Of a stretch of DNA of 64,000 nucleotides, positions 1 through 36,169 are shown in pieces. Source of the DNA: Candidula unifasciata (lineage: Eukaryota; Mollusca; Gastropoda; Stylommatophora; Geomitridae). The notes under the pieces are model-generated. The model was given only the letters and a program-made list of their open reading frames with translations, ran no database searches and was not told the origin of the DNA. Every line of letters starts with the position of its first letter. The stretch's first letter is position 1. The stretch covers positions 270,814 to 334,813 of the forward strand of contig CAJHNH020008113.1 in the NCBI GenBank assembly GCA_905116865.2, read 5' to 3'. The translations under genes were made by a program, and so were the position numbers.

Positions 1-88
1 ATGTTCTTGAAGGAAGTTACTTGTGTTTTATAACAACTGTCCCAAGCTGTACTTTGTATGATGATGTTTTTTCTACAATGTCCTCTAG

Positions 89-23042
<22,954 letters not shown>

Positions 23043-24110
23043 GGGATCAGTCGTTAACAGGAAAATCACTGATAGTCGTTCGAGGACAGTTTTGGTTTAT
23101 TTATTTCACTGTATATCATAAACATTCAAAGTCTTACATTACGTTGTGTTTGCATTAAAAACGTGTTATGCTATATTATTTAATGTTTGATAGATTGTTT
23201 AACTATGGATGAACCTAATTATTTCCGTCCCAGTATTAAGCCTGTTATTCCCACTGTCTGACAAACTTAAGTCTCAACTCAAGTCTCATTATTTAGTGAA
23301 GGAAGGGGCATTTCCACACCTTTGGAGCTTCTGGCATATAGCGCTAGACATGATTTTATAGATCTTAGCCATAATGGGTACTGTGAAGGTCCTGGGAAGT
23401 AAAGGCAGCAGGTGTGATGTTGACCACTTTCCCATTGAGTGTTGTTTGGTCTATAAACACCACTTTCCCATTGAGTGTTGTTTGGTCTATAAACACCTTT
23501 TTCCCATTGAGTGTTGTTTGGTCTATAAACAATGTGAGTCTAATAATACTATATACTTTTGATGGTGTTTTTTTTAGCGTTTACTCATTGCCGACAATAA
23601 CTACAAAGAATAAAAGCACGTGTAAAAAGTTTTCAAACAGGCATATTAAAATATGCAGCCAGATTTCTGTAGCATGCTCAAACCAAATGTACAGGCCTTG
23701 GTAGCGCTATATGTGCTGCGTCAGTCTCACAGCAAATGTACAAGAAATAATAACATACCAGGCGTGTTTTAAAACACCCAGACAAGAACTGATTACATAC
23801 ATGCCATGTTGTCTGGGCTAGAAAGAGTTAATATACTTTATCTTCTTCTTCTGCACGTTGGGTTGCGATATCTTCGCTTTTCTGCCTAAACTATCTGATT
23901 TCAGCAAATCACTTAGTAATCACCGTGTACAGCACGCTTGTTGGTAAAGGGAGGGGGGGGGGGGCATTAGACCTAACCCCTCCCCTCTCATACGTGACCC
24001 CTGGACCAAAAACAGAGATTTTAATAAACACGTTTCCACATATTCAAAAATTATTATGTCATGAAGTTCAGCTTTCGGTATCTTCTATCTTTACATATTT
24101 AAAGTTATAC
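23043..24110. other. 3' flank of the MFS gene
   Basis: Presumed 3' UTR and flank. Holds a SINE-like tract at 23300-23460, a ~38-bp direct triplication around 23430-23530 (cccattgagtgttgtttggt core), an AATAAA at 23610, and a poly-G run near 23950. No gene recognised. Confidence 0.4.
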
Positions 24111-24134
24111 AAGTGTTTGATTTTTATAACATTT

Positions 24135-24600
24135 GCAACACCAAGATCAAAATATATAAAAAGTTGATAAGACCAGTCGTGTTATTTGGCTCTGAAACTT
24201 GGAGCACAACTAAAAGAGATAAAGCCTTATTACAGGTTTTCAAAAACAGAGTCTTACGACCAATCTTTGGACCTATCAAAGATGTAAACAGCGGTAAGTG
24301 GAGATTGAGAAGCAAAAACAAAATTCATAATCTGTTTAAATCACCTTTGATCACTGGCATCATGAAAGCTAACAGGTTGAAATGGCTGGGGTATATTGAG
24401 AGAATGTCAGATGACAGAGATGAAAAACTGTATACACAAAGGAGATTAATGGTCGTAGACCACGAACCAGACGATGGAAAGATTATATCCAGAGAGATCT
24501 GCAAACACTTGGTGTCCCCAACTGGAAAGAGAAGGCCAACCAGAGAGATTAATAGAGGCGGGTGATATCTGCAGCAACGAACCTCATGGAGCTCGGAATG
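24135..24600 (+). mobile_element. RTE-like LINE 3' fragment
   Basis: Reading frame from 24113 to 24565: [80 protein letters not shown]. It is the thumb and C-terminal tail of a LINE polymerase; a copy of the same family lies on the minus strand at 41741-43076. It sits 1.1 kb past the MFS gene and is followed by (TA)n. Confidence 0.78.
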
Positions 24601-24613
24601 CTTGAGAAGTGTT

Positions 24614-24727
<114 letters not shown>

Positions 24728-24844
24728 CAGCAACTGATTTTGTAAAACTGGCATAATTATATGTAGTGGTTCGGGTAATTTAAATTCTGGGCGACTGTAA
24801 TTTCATTTTTAAGATGTGAATGTTATTATTTATTATGTTTATGT

Positions 24845-25065
24845 ACGGGCCAAGCGGCTAGACGCTCGCCGCAGATTTTTCAAAATTGACCTTGGCTCCC
24901 AGGTCGACCCAGCCTTGAGTGGGTACCGGGTGCAGTCCCGGGAAGTAGAGGCGGCCGGCATGATGCTGACCACATCACTGATCTTGTGCCGATTGGTCTA
25001 TAAAAATATAGGTCTAGCCCTATATGCCTAAAGGCGTGGAAAAGGGTCCTTTACTCTACTGTTTA
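24845..25065 (+). mobile_element. tRNA-like SINE (family C), forward copy
   Basis: caagcggctagacgctcgcc head, then gaccttggctcccaggtcga, gggaagtagaggcggccggc, taggtctagccctatatgcc and aaaagggtcctttact. The head is truncated: box B is missing. Confidence 0.75.
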
Positions 25066-26590
25066 TGTACTTCACTTTATTGGGTTTATGTAATCTCATT
25101 TGTAAAATTTTTGCAATCTCACTAACCACATATTATGTCTATACTACGGTTTTCTAACCACTGATCCACGGACTGGAGGATTCCGACACTATATTGTTGC
25201 ATGGCCAGTGAGTCTTTGTGCGAGACACATATCCGATTGATTGTCTTACCTCTTAGTCGAGGTTTTAGCATCACTACAATCGGGGTTTCCCCATACATGC
25301 TCCGTTCCTGTGCCGGTGACAATCAAATGAAATGTCTCTCATTGGCCCATCAAAAAGAAAAAAAAAACTGGTGACCTAACAACTGCCTAGGCACAACCCA
25401 GAAATATGCGCAGGCAGTAAATACATGTGGCAGTTGCAAGATGCGCCAAAAAAGCCAACAATCGCCACCAATAATACAGTTTGTCGCTAACAGAAGTAGT
25501 TGGTCACAAGTTAGCTATACACACGTAGAATTATTATATCAGGTATTTCACCAGCTCACATGTAGACTGGCTACGGACAATATTGACACGACACAACTGC
25601 TGCACAAATGAGAGTGTGCCATATGAAAATTCAGCTAACCTGTAAGCAGTATTCGGTGTCGCTTTGGCAGCAAAAAAATATTTTTGTATGACATCGGATT
25701 TAAAAAAAAAAAAAAAAACTGCTGTCTGTGTTTTTGTTCACGTTTTTGATAAGCCGTCAGGCGACCCGCGACTATATTTTCCCCGCTCTGCCGGCCCGCG
25801 GATGTCAGAAGCTTGAGCACACTGGTCTAGATAACTCAGTAATCAGGTAAGTGAATAATCTCATTTACTGGTTATCTCAGATATAATCTCATTATCTGAC
25901 ATGTGAAACTAGTAAGTAAGGGAGGAACCCCGTTTAAGCTCTTTCGATACCGGCCCGAGATTACATAATCTTTTACTATTCCGAGATGATCTGTAAAATG
26001 GGTGCGTTAGAGCTGAAAGAAGTTAAAATATTAATAGTGTGTTGAGTTGCAGTCCGAGCATAATCCGTTAATTCAATAACTGTCTCTGACAGAAAGAGAT
26101 CAGACATGTCTACTGTCTGTGCACTACCTAAGTGAAACGTGTAACGGTTTGCATGATACAGAAAGACTTAAATCATAATTAAATCAAGCATACGACGCTA
26201 GATTCACATTTTAATAAACTAATTGGCACTCGCTGGGTGAACTGGTTAATATCATGCCGGCCGCCTTTACTTTCCAGTACATTAACAGTTACAAATTTGA
26301 TGAGGATTTAATCTCTAGACCTTCGGACTAGCCACTGTGCTAGTATTGCTATATAATACTGTAATCATTAATTCTGCCACCGCTTATTTTTGCATATTCA
26401 TAACACTGGTGTCTCTGCTGTTGTTTCACACATTGAACACATCATTATTAAATTACAAGTGTGTGAGTGTTTTAAGATGAGGATGAAAACATATTGTTCA
26501 TCACTGGCAAGCATAATCAAAGTAAGAAGACAGAGATGACTTGGACAAGTGTGTTGTATGTATAATGCCTCGTGACTTTCCCAAAGACAG
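25066..26590. other. Intergenic, no gene recognised
   Basis: Mostly unique-looking sequence with a family C SINE fragment at 26215-26345 and a faint LINE-like block near 26480-26580 (RQR.LGQVC-like). The gccgtcaggcgacccgcgac stretch near 25755 is locally GC-rich without a clear feature. Confidence 0.4.
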
Positions 26591-26592
26591 TT

Positions 26593-26870
26593 TTCAAGTT
26601 AGGGGGGAGGGGAGGGCTGAGTGGTCTCGAGGCATGGTGTCCGCCTCGAGTGCTGGGGGTCCTGGGTCCAGGCTGGGATGTTTTCACGTGGACTTCTCAT
26701 AATCTGACCTGGTCTCTGGGTAGTAAGATAGGACGCCCGTGTGTATTGTGCTACAGAGTTCGTGCACCGTGCAGAGATTCTTCGGACTCAGCCTTGGGTT
26801 AGAAGTAGAACGGGGCACTTTTGGGTTACTACCCTTGCCCCATGATGTTGATCCGTTGTATAAACCTTAA
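26593..26870 (+). mobile_element. Possible tRNA-like SINE, separate family
   Basis: gggctgagtggtctcgaggc (box A-like) and ggtcctgggtccaggc (box B-like) about 40 bases apart, followed by ~200 bases of unique-looking body. Only one copy seen here. A true tRNA is unlikely: the 3' half does not pair with the 5' end. Confidence 0.4.
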
Positions 26871-28119
26871 ACTTAAGTTTTCAAGTGGACGGCTGATGGA
26901 AATAGGAGAAGTGGGCGACTTAACGGAACTTACAATGGAAATGAAGTAATGTACATGCATATAGGACTAGATTAATTGCCCGGCTTCGCCCGGAATAATA
27001 CAAGAAAGTTTGTTTCTCGCGTCATCTACTCCAGCTTCGTCTCCACCGCTGCCGTATCAGCTGAAACTCCTCGGAAAAGCCAGCACAAAATGAGCTTTCC
27101 GTTTTTAAGTTTCTCTTGGATTCCCTTGTTTCCTCAGCCCGTCGGTGTCCCATTTCAAAGCACGTTTGGTGATTCTCTATTCCTCTCTTCCCCGAACTTT
27201 CTGTAGCAAATTATTATTTTACGGGGTGTAGGAGCTGGCCCCGAGTTCGAGTGGTAGGAGCCTCCTATGCCAGTTCTTTCCGTAGTTAACGCCACTGCCA
27301 ACTTAGTGCAGTGACTGAGGGTTGCCATTCGGCATGTTGGCAGTCCTCCTAAACCTAATCGATAAAGTAGCCACCTTCTCTAGCGCCTCTATCTTAATGT
27401 ATAGGTTTAATTAATGAAATGGATGTAACAGAAAATAAATATTCAAAAGGATATAACTCCAGCTAAAGGTTACTTTTACTGATTCTTGCAATAAATAAAA
27501 GAAATGCACATAAACCTGGCTTTCGATATGAAAGTAAAGTTTAACACTGTAGTTATGACAAACAAAAATTTAACCTGTGTAGTGGTCAAGGTTTAATAGC
27601 AGCCAACAGTTTACTTAAAATAAACACACACAATACAGGAAGGCGTTTGCGTTTTACAGTATAGATACCACAAGTAGAAACAGCTGGAATTTTTATTCAG
27701 AAAGAACCTTGGCTCCCATGTTGACCCAGCCCTTAATGTGTACCAAGTAAAGTCATGGGAAGTCAAGGAGACTGGACTCGCAAATATAGATCTAACCCTA
27801 TATGATCAATACACCTGAAGGCGTGGTAAAGGGTCATTTAATGGCAGAAAAGCAGCAGACTTGCAGCAATGGAGGTTGCCTGTGAATGCCTTATGGGTCA
27901 ACAATGACATGAAGAGGGAATAGATATGTAGTTTACAGTGTGGATTTTCTGTACTGTTTACTTGATATTAATTATATCAAGTGATTTCAGTGTACTAAAC
28001 TATAAGGTAATACCTCCTTTAATGGTACAACAGCTGTCAAAATTTATTAAAGAGATTGGCAATTACAATAGTAGTACATTGTTTCACAAACGGGGCAGGT
28101 TGAATGTCCAGTTCAGGCC
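26871..28119. other. Intergenic, no gene recognised
   Basis: Contains a family C SINE piece at 27705-27840. The 76-codon frame at 26976-27206 has no recognisable domain and no supporting splice context. Confidence 0.4.
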
Positions 28120-28429
28120 TTAAGTCTTCCTCCAGAACTTGAGTTTTACATCCGCATCTGTTTTACAGATTTGGCTTATTTGTAAGCAGACTGTTGGATT
28201 TTCGCCTCTCATGCGGATTCGAAGGAAACACTCTTAATTAGTAAACTTGTACGATATGCTTGTTGATATATATGCCATGTGAGCCCCTGACCCCAGAGTG
28301 GGAAAGCCTAAAATCAGTACCAGAAAATTCCTGGGAAGTAAAGGCAGTTGAGATCACTCGATGAGTGCCCGTTTGGTCTATAAAATATATATTTAACACT
28401 ACCACTCGCCCCCCCCCCCCCCCCCAAAA

Positions 28430-28836
28430 TACTATGATGCCTGGTTGCTTTGGATGTCTGCTGCACTGGAAGAACAATGCTAAGTTATCACAATCAACGT
28501 CCCTGCACATTGGGCATTCCCATGAATGCTCAGTCCTCTGATGCAGCAGTTAATCAAAAGTACCTCTACTGATTGTGTTACAGGTTCGATAAAGTATCCT
28601 ATCTCGGCCCTGAAGGCGGCATAGATGTGCTTCACTCCCATGTCACGCAATCGTGTTAGTGGCTCAGCATTACCATTATCCTCTAACCTAGTCAGTACTG
28701 GGTTGATGATATCTGCTCTGTCTAAGCTTCTTTCCATATGCCTTGATGCATTACTTGCCAGTCGGTCCGCTCGTTTAGTACCTTTGAGGCCGGCAATGCC
28801 ATCTGTATAGATCCAGATGAGGAAGGTTAAGTGCAA
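28430..28836 (-). mobile_element. LINE RNase H fragment
   Basis: Reads YTDGIAGLKGTKRADRLASN, then TRLRDMGVKHIYAAF and CIRGLSIHGNAQCAGTLIVI, followed in another frame by DCDNLALFFQCSRHPKQP. Order and motifs fit RNase H plus the zinc-knuckle-like tail of LINEs; the copy is broken. Confidence 0.55.
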
Positions 28837-29814
28837 CTTCCATAGCTTTCTACCAATACCCGCAATGTACAGCAGTGTTGATTAAAAAAAAAAAAAAGAG
28901 AACTGTCACTACTGTCTGTTTTTAAACCACCTTTTTAGGTGTATGTGTGTGTGCGCGCCAGTGTTTTTTTTTTTCTTCACATTCATAATATGCATATTAT
29001 ATGAATAAAACATGCTTTACTGACAAAATTCAAGCGTTCTGTGCAAGAAGAGGTTTTGGAAGGGCCGAATGTAAGTTTGTAATGTTAAGTTTGTTTAGGG
29101 CAGTATGCAAGCCACCGCCTTCCTGTGGCACTTCTCTTCAATTACAGAATGATAAAGTCAGCAGCTATGATGGCTAATGGTGCCACCCTGTACGGCTGGC
29201 ATTCATCAGTGTTTGATAGCCATAATTTTCCCAACTCAATAGCAACAGTATATATTCAATGAGAACTGCACAATCAGAAAATGGCAGTCAGCCTGTTGCC
29301 ACAGAACTGGTGATGTCTTATGCATCACTGCATGTGCAGCTGCCGATTTGTTGCAACTGCTGCTTCCATCGACGATGAGCTGAAAGTGGAGTGGTGGACT
29401 GTGCATCTTGGTACTTTTAGCAGCAGCCTGATACGTTTAATGTGTGTGTATGCTGTTGGCTTTGCTGGGACTGCTGTCTTCAATTTTTCTCCTCAAGGAA
29501 CAGTGACAGCCATTCTGTGTGGTTTTCTCTAGCAATAAGAGGTGACCCCATTTAGCAAGAAGTTGGAACTGTGAGCAACCAATAAACTAACAAAAAATGT
29601 ACAATCACACGGTAATATTGTTAGATACAGGTATGTGTACAATTGTCATAAAACTAAACAGGTATTTGCTGCAGTAAATTTGTATTTCTGCAAAGCACTA
29701 AGATAATTTCATGTACTAATATACTGTTACTATCTGCAGAATTTGAACAAATACTGTAAATCACAGTTAGAATGTGTGCGGTAGTGATTTTGTGAGAGCA
29801 CAAGACCACAATGT

Positions 29815-30845
29815 GATTTTGGGAAAGGAAGAGACAACAATGTGATGGTGGGAGAGGAAGAGACAACAATGTGATGGTGGGAGAGGAAGAGACAACAATG
29901 TGATGTTGGGAGAGGAAAAGACAACAATGTGATGATGGAAGAGGAAGAAACAACAATGTGATGGTGGGAGAGGAAGAGACAACAATGTGACGATGGAAGA
30001 GAAAGAGACAACAATGTGATGATGGAATAGGAAGAGACAACAATGTAATGGTGAAAGAGGAAGAGACAACAATGTGATGATGGAAAAGGAAGAGACAACA
30101 ATGTGATGATGGAAGAGGAAGAGACAACAATGTGATGATGGAAGAGGAAGAGACAACAATGTGATGGTAGGAGAGGAAGAGACAACAATGTGATGATGGA
30201 AGAGGAAGAGACAACAATGTGATGATGGAAGAGGAAGAGACAACAATGTGATGGTGGGAGAGGAAGAGACAACAATGTGATGATGGAAGAGGAAGAGACA
30301 ACAATGTGATGATGGAAGAGGAAGAGACAACAATGTGATGGTGGGAGAGGAAGAGACAACAATGTGATGTTGAGAGAGGAAGAGACAACAATGTGATGTT
30401 GAGAGAGGAAGAGACAACAATGTGATGATGGAATAGGAAGAGACAACAATGTGATGGTGGAAGAGGAAGAGACAACAATGTGATGGTGGAAGAGGAAGAG
30501 ACAACAATGTGATGTTGAGAGAGGAAGAGACAACAATGTGATGGTGGGAGAGGAAGAGACAATAATGTGACGGTGGGAGAGGAAGAGACAACAATGTGAT
30601 GGTGGAAGAGGAAGAGACAACAATGTGATGTTGAGAGAAGAAGAGACAATAATGTGATGTTGAGAGAGGAAGAGACAAGAATAGGATGCAGAGAGAGGAA
30701 GAGACAACAATATGATGTTGAGAGAGAAAGAGACAACAATGTGATGCTAGGAGAGGAAGAGACAACAATGTGATGTCTGGAGAGAAAGAGACAACAATGT
30801 GATGTTGGGAGAGGAAGAGACAAGAATGTGATTCGAGGACAATCT
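29815..30845. repeat. 29-bp minisatellite, about 35 copies
   Basis: Unit built on gacaacaatgtgatgatgga plus agaggaaga, with variants (ggtggg, gttgag). None of the three antisense frames meets a stop, so it yields three overlapping spurious open frames of 326-389 codons reading HCCLFL/HHHIVVSSS. Confidence 0.95.
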
Positions 30846-31124
30846 AGAAACAGACTACAATGTGATGGCGGACGAGAAATATAACAATCTACAAACAGAC
30901 TACAATGAGATGGTGGACGAGAAATAGTACAATCGAGAAACAGACTACAATGTAATGGTGGACAAAAATGGCGGAAAATCTGGAAAGATATAAAACTTTA
31001 GAAGTAACACAATAAAGACCTGGTGAAAAAGACAAATGAGCAAAATGAACAATACAAATGAGCAACATGAACAAGACAAATGAGCAACACTGATCAAGTT
31101 AAATTAGGAATACTGAAGAAAAGA

Positions 31125-31275
31125 AACAAGCAATGTTGAACAAGACAAACAAGCAATGCTGAACAAGACAAACAAGCAATGTTGAACAAGACAAACAAGC
31201 AATGTTGAACAAGACAAACAAGCAATGCTGAACCAAACAAATGAGCTAATGCTGAACAAGACAAACAAGGAACAT
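31125..31275. repeat. 23-bp minisatellite
   Basis: Six or so copies of gaacaagacaaacaagcaat plus gtt. Confidence 0.88.
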
Positions 31276-31339
31276 ATACACCAGTGATTCAGCAGATCTG
31301 GTTTCTAATGACTGCCTCAAGGAAAGGTAATATCAAGTT

Positions 31340-32278
31340 GTGTGTGGCAAGTCTCAGAGTCGCCAGACTATAGATACATAAGTGTGGCATGTCTCACAGT
31401 GGCCAGACTATAGATACATAAGTGTGGCGTGTCTCACAGTGGGCCAGACTATAGATACATAAGTGTGGCGTGTCTCACAGTGGCCAAACTATATATACAT
31501 AAGTGTGGTGTGTCTCACAGTGGCCAGACTATAGATACATAAGTGTGGCATGTCTCACAGTGGGCCAGACTATAGATACATAAGTGTGGCATGTCTCACA
31601 GTGGCCAGACTATAGATACATAAGTGTGGCATGTCTCACAGTGGCCAGACTATACATACATAAGTGTGGCAGGTCTCACAGTGGCCAGACTATAGAAACA
31701 TAAGTGTGGCATGTCTCACAGTGGCCAGACTATAGATACATAAGTGTGGTGTGTCTCACAGTGGGCCAGACTATAGATACATAAGTGTGGCATGTCTAAC
31801 AGTGGGCCAGACTATAGATACATAAGTGTGGTCTATCTCACAGTGGCCAGACTATAGATACATAAGTGTGGTGTATCTCACAGTGGCCAGACTATAGATA
31901 CATAAGTGTGGTGTGTCTCACAGTGGCCAGACTATAGATACATAAGTGTGGCAAGTCTCACAGTGGCCAGACTATAGATATATAAGTGTGGCGTGTCTTA
32001 CAGTGGCCAGACTATAGATACATAAGTGTGGTGTGTCTCACAGTGGCCAGACTATAGATACATAAGTGTGGTGTATCTCACAGTGACCAGACTATAGATA
32101 CATAAGTGTGGTGTATCTCACAGTGGCCAGACTATAGATATATAAGTGTGGTGTATCTCACAGTGGCCTGACTATAGATACATAAGTGTGGCATGTCTCA
32201 CAGTGGCCAGACTATAGATACATAAGTGTGGTGTATCTTACAGTGGCCAGACTATAGATACATAAGTGTGGTGTGGAG
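31340..32278. repeat. 41-bp minisatellite, about 23 copies
   Basis: Unit agtgtggcatgtctcacagt, ggccagactatagatacata, a. Variants at the gcatg/gtgta positions alternate along the array. Confidence 0.94.
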
Positions 32279-32439
32279 TGACATGAAGTCTTAGCCTAGT
32301 ATCTGGTAATAAAATTAACTCCCTCCTTATAGGATTGTATACAAATTGTTATACTGTCCATCTGTCCCTCTCTCTTACTGTGCAAATACTCTACCCATGT
32401 GCTCGAATGACTATCGCCCTCTCACTCTCACAGGTGTGA

Positions 32440-33420
32440 CTGCTCTTCCTATCTGGGGTCAAGTGACTTGTAACCTCTCTCTCTCTACTGTGCAACTGCC
32501 TCCCCCATGAGGACCAAGTGACTTGCAACATCTCTCTCTCTCTCTTACACACACACATTCTGTCTCCCTAACTGTAAAACTGAAATACCCCCCATGTTGC
32601 GGCCAAGTGACTTGAAGGCTCTCTCTCATAGATAACACTCACTCGCTAACTATTCAACTGATCTTCCCATGTGGACCAAGTAACTTGCAACCCCTCTCTT
32701 TCTCTCTCTAACTGTACAATGATCTGCTCATGTTGGCCAAATGACTTGCAACCTCTCTCTCTCTCTCTAGCTATACAATTGATCTACTCATGTTTATGGG
32801 CAAAATGACTTGCAACCTCTATATCTTATATGTCTCTCTCTAACTGCAACTTCTCTCTATAAAACACTCTCTAACTGTACAACTGATCTATCCATGTGTG
32901 GTGGGCTGAGTAACATGCAACCCCTCTTTCTCTCTCTCTCACACACACACACTCTGTACAACTGATCTACCCATGTGTGGTGGGCTGAGTAACATGCAAC
33001 ACCTCTTTCTCTCTCTCACACAAACACACACTCTGACTGTACAACTGATCTACCCATGTGTGGTGGGCTGAGAAACATGCAACCCCTCTTTCTCACACAC
33101 ACTCTGACTGTACAACTGATCTATCCATGTGTGATGGGCTGAGTAACATGCAACACCTCTTTCTCTCTCACACAAACACACACTCTGACTGTACAACTGA
33201 TCTACCCATGTGTGGTGGGCTGAGAAACATGCAACCCCTCTTTCTCACACACACACTCTGTACAACTGATCTACCCATGTGTGGTGAGCTGAGTAACATG
33301 CAACCCCTCTTTCTCACTCTCTCTCTCTCTGTCACACACACACACTCTCTGACTATACAGCTGATTTACCTTTGTGTGGTGGGCCAAATTACTTGCAATC
33401 TCTCTCTCACATTGTTTAAC
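32440..33420. repeat. ~80-bp tandem repeat, diverged to near-identical
   Basis: Units carry tgtacaactgatctacccat, gtgtggtgggctgagtaaca, tgcaacccctctttctctct and a CA run. Copies are loose at 32440-32870 and tight at 32870-33340. Confidence 0.88.
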
Positions 33421-33998
33421 TATTCTACATATGTAAACGAAAGACACCTATAAGTGTCATAAACAATACTGAAACAGTTTCAATACATTTGATATAAACC
33501 AAGTTGCTACTGAAAGTGTCTTGCTTTAGTAATTACTAATTACATAAAAGCTATGGATAGACATATCATCCAAGGACGTAAATAGAAGCACCTACACAAC
33601 ACATACCAAGGCTTGCATAAGACATCTCTTCAAAACCTAATACTAAAAAGGCAGAGCAGGGTCTAGAGAGAACAAGAGAAAGAAGACTAAGACAACTGTG
33701 ATAGATATTAAAACAATTCAACAGCAATTTTTAACTATGTCCACATCTTTCACCAGCCACCTAGGTCAGGTCCACAATTCCTTATATCTCTGTAGTCAAC
33801 CAGAAGCAACAACTATATGGAGAAGGGAGCTACAGAGGAGAAGGGAGCTACAGAGGCGAAGTTGACATCTGAAGGTGAAGAAAAAAAGGAGAAGCGAGCT
33901 ACAAGGGAGACGCTGACATCTGCAAGTGAAGAAAAAAAAAAAAACTAAAATAAGTCAAACAGTGCAGCAAAAAACTAGGAACAAATATCAATGGTATC

Positions 33999-34284
33999 TT
34001 CTTCTTCTTCTTTGCGTTCACCAGCTGTAAACTCTGGCGGAAAGTTCTGGCTGTTCGTCCACTTCTGAACTGCAGTCCTACTCCAGAACTTGAGTGTTGC
34101 GTGTGCATCAGTTTTACAGATCTGATTCACTTGAATACAGACTGTTGGTTCCTTGCCCCTCAGGCAGATGTACTCCGACTTCAAAGGAAGCTCCCCAATT
34201 AGTCGACTCTTACGACATGCTTTTGGGTAGGCAGTGGGTCTATTCTTGTTTTTCCCACAATGGGGCCCCGGAACCCACACGGGG
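33999..34284 (-). mobile_element. (GAA)n-tailed SINE, dated copy
   Basis: 286 bp between exact duplications atcaatggtatc (33987-33998 and 34285-34296). On the minus strand it starts ccccgtgtgggttccggggc, contains gtcgtaagagtcgactaatt and tctggagtaggactgcag, and ends gtgaacgcaaagaagaagaa. It defines both ends of the family. Confidence 0.9.
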
Positions 34285-34539
34285 ATCAATGGTATCAAAT
34301 ATAACTAATCTTTAGTTCAGTAAGATAACAAACAAGGGTAAGACGTGTTATCAGCTAATATATACCTTTCAAATAAAACATTCTGTCTAAACTGTGGCAT
34401 CTGATACAGTAACTAAACACAAAAGAAGCATATCTCCTGGTAACAAACAATATAAGTGAGGGGCTATAGTGAAGCACAGGCATTTGTAAAACTTGATCAT
34501 TACATAATGGGTCCAATATGAACATACTAATAAAATAAC

Positions 34540-34930
34540 ACTGAAATTATGAAAGGATTAACCTTTCAATATTCTAAGATAATTACACTGACATTATTTT
34601 AAAAATTAACCTACAGACTGTTTAGCATAATAACACTGGCATTAAAAAAGGGTCAACCTATTTTGACATAACACAGATATTATAAAAGGCTAATAGATGA
34701 AACTTTGACATCATGACTCTGACATTATAAATGGGTTAACATATTTTGACATACTGACACAGACATCAGACATTATAAAAGAGTTAACCTAGGAATTTTT
34801 AGCACAACAACACTGGCATTATAAAAGGGTTCACTTATTTTGACATAATAATAACACAGATATTATAAAAGTGTCAACCTATGAGGATTTTGACATCATG
34901 ACACTGACATTATAAAAAGGATTTACATAT
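34540..34930. repeat. Diverged tandem repeat
   Basis: Units of about 60-70 bases with cattataaaagggttaacct and ttttgacataa. Low identity. Confidence 0.7.
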
Positions 34931-35863
34931 AAACATTCAATTACGAGAACTCCCGACATTGCCAAAAAATGCAACCATAAATATGTTAACATAATGGCAC
35001 TGGCAAGGTACATCAATCAATGCCCTTTGTAATGAGGAAAAAACATTTGAAAGCTGTGGCAGCTAGAGATAAACAGACAGAAGAACCAAACTCAGGGTTC
35101 ATAGCCAAATTTACCAATTAATATCAAGGCTTTTCAAGGTCTCCTTAGTTTTTTTTCAAGGTTGTCTCAGTTTAAAACTGAAACAAGCAGCTGCTCCTTC
35201 CCGCCCTTCCCTAGATTTAATAAGCCATTTCAGCTGAAAATAGCGGATAATCAACTGCACTCATACTTCAAATGATCGTAAACGAAAGTAGCAAAACTAG
35301 CCAAATGGCCACACAAAAAGCCAAACTGCAGAAAATCGCAGCACTTTCGGCGATCTCATTGCGGCGGTCAAAATTCAAGGCTTCTCAAGGTCAGAATGTC
35401 TTTTTTAAGGTCAAAATCAGGCCTCCTGGTCGGGGCCTCCATTTCACGGCTAATGTAAGGTTTCCCAGTCGGCTACAAACCCTACAAACTGCCATCTAAG
35501 TTTAAAAAGAACCATCTGTTCTGAATGTTCAGGAGTGGGTGGGCTCTCTCTCTCATTCGAGAGACGCAGGTTCAAATCCTCAGTGAGATTATAGATATTT
35601 TTTTCTGCCAGAGGCGAGATTAAAATGCTAACCTGCAGTCTGTGTCGACTGCACAAGCCATAGCAACCCCCCACCCCTTTTTCCAAGTGGTATATACAGA
35701 TAGGAAAGACAGTATTTATTTTGAAGTTAAGTATTTAAATCTTACTAATTATGCAAGTTCCCCGAGTGTAACTCTTTCAGGAAGAAACAAATCACATAAA
35801 GACTTCTTAGTCACTGCAAAGATAACATGGGCGTTCTTGATGTTATTTATCGCAGACAGATGT

Positions 35864-36158
35864 CTTTTTCTTCTTCTTCTTCTTCCCATTTACCAGCTGT
35901 AAACTCTGGCGGAAAGTTATGGTTGTTCATCCACTTATCGACTGCAGTCCTCTTCCAGAACCTGAATGTTGCGTGCGCATCCATTTTACAGATTTGACTC
36001 ATTTGTATGCAGACTGTGAGTTCCTTGTCTTTCAAGCAGATGCACTCCGACTTCGAAGGAAGCTCCAAATTGGTCAACTCTTACGACATGCTGTTGGTTA
36101 GGCAATGGGTCTATTTTATTTTTTTCCTACAATACAGCCACGGAACCTAAACGGGAAA
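35864..36158 (-). mobile_element. (GAA)n-tailed SINE
   Basis: 295 bp between cagacagatgt duplications (35853-35863 and 36159-36169). Same family as 33999-34284, slightly more diverged at the head. Confidence 0.88.
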
Positions 36159-36169
36159 CAGACAGATGT

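Noticed and set aside
29654..30823. 389-codon antisense open frame
   Set aside because: Runs through a 29-bp minisatellite that is open in all frames; Ser/Leu/His repeats only, no start or splice context.
31340..32278. CRISPR-like regular repeats
   Set aside because: Repeats are contiguous with no unique spacers, in an animal genome; an ordinary minisatellite.
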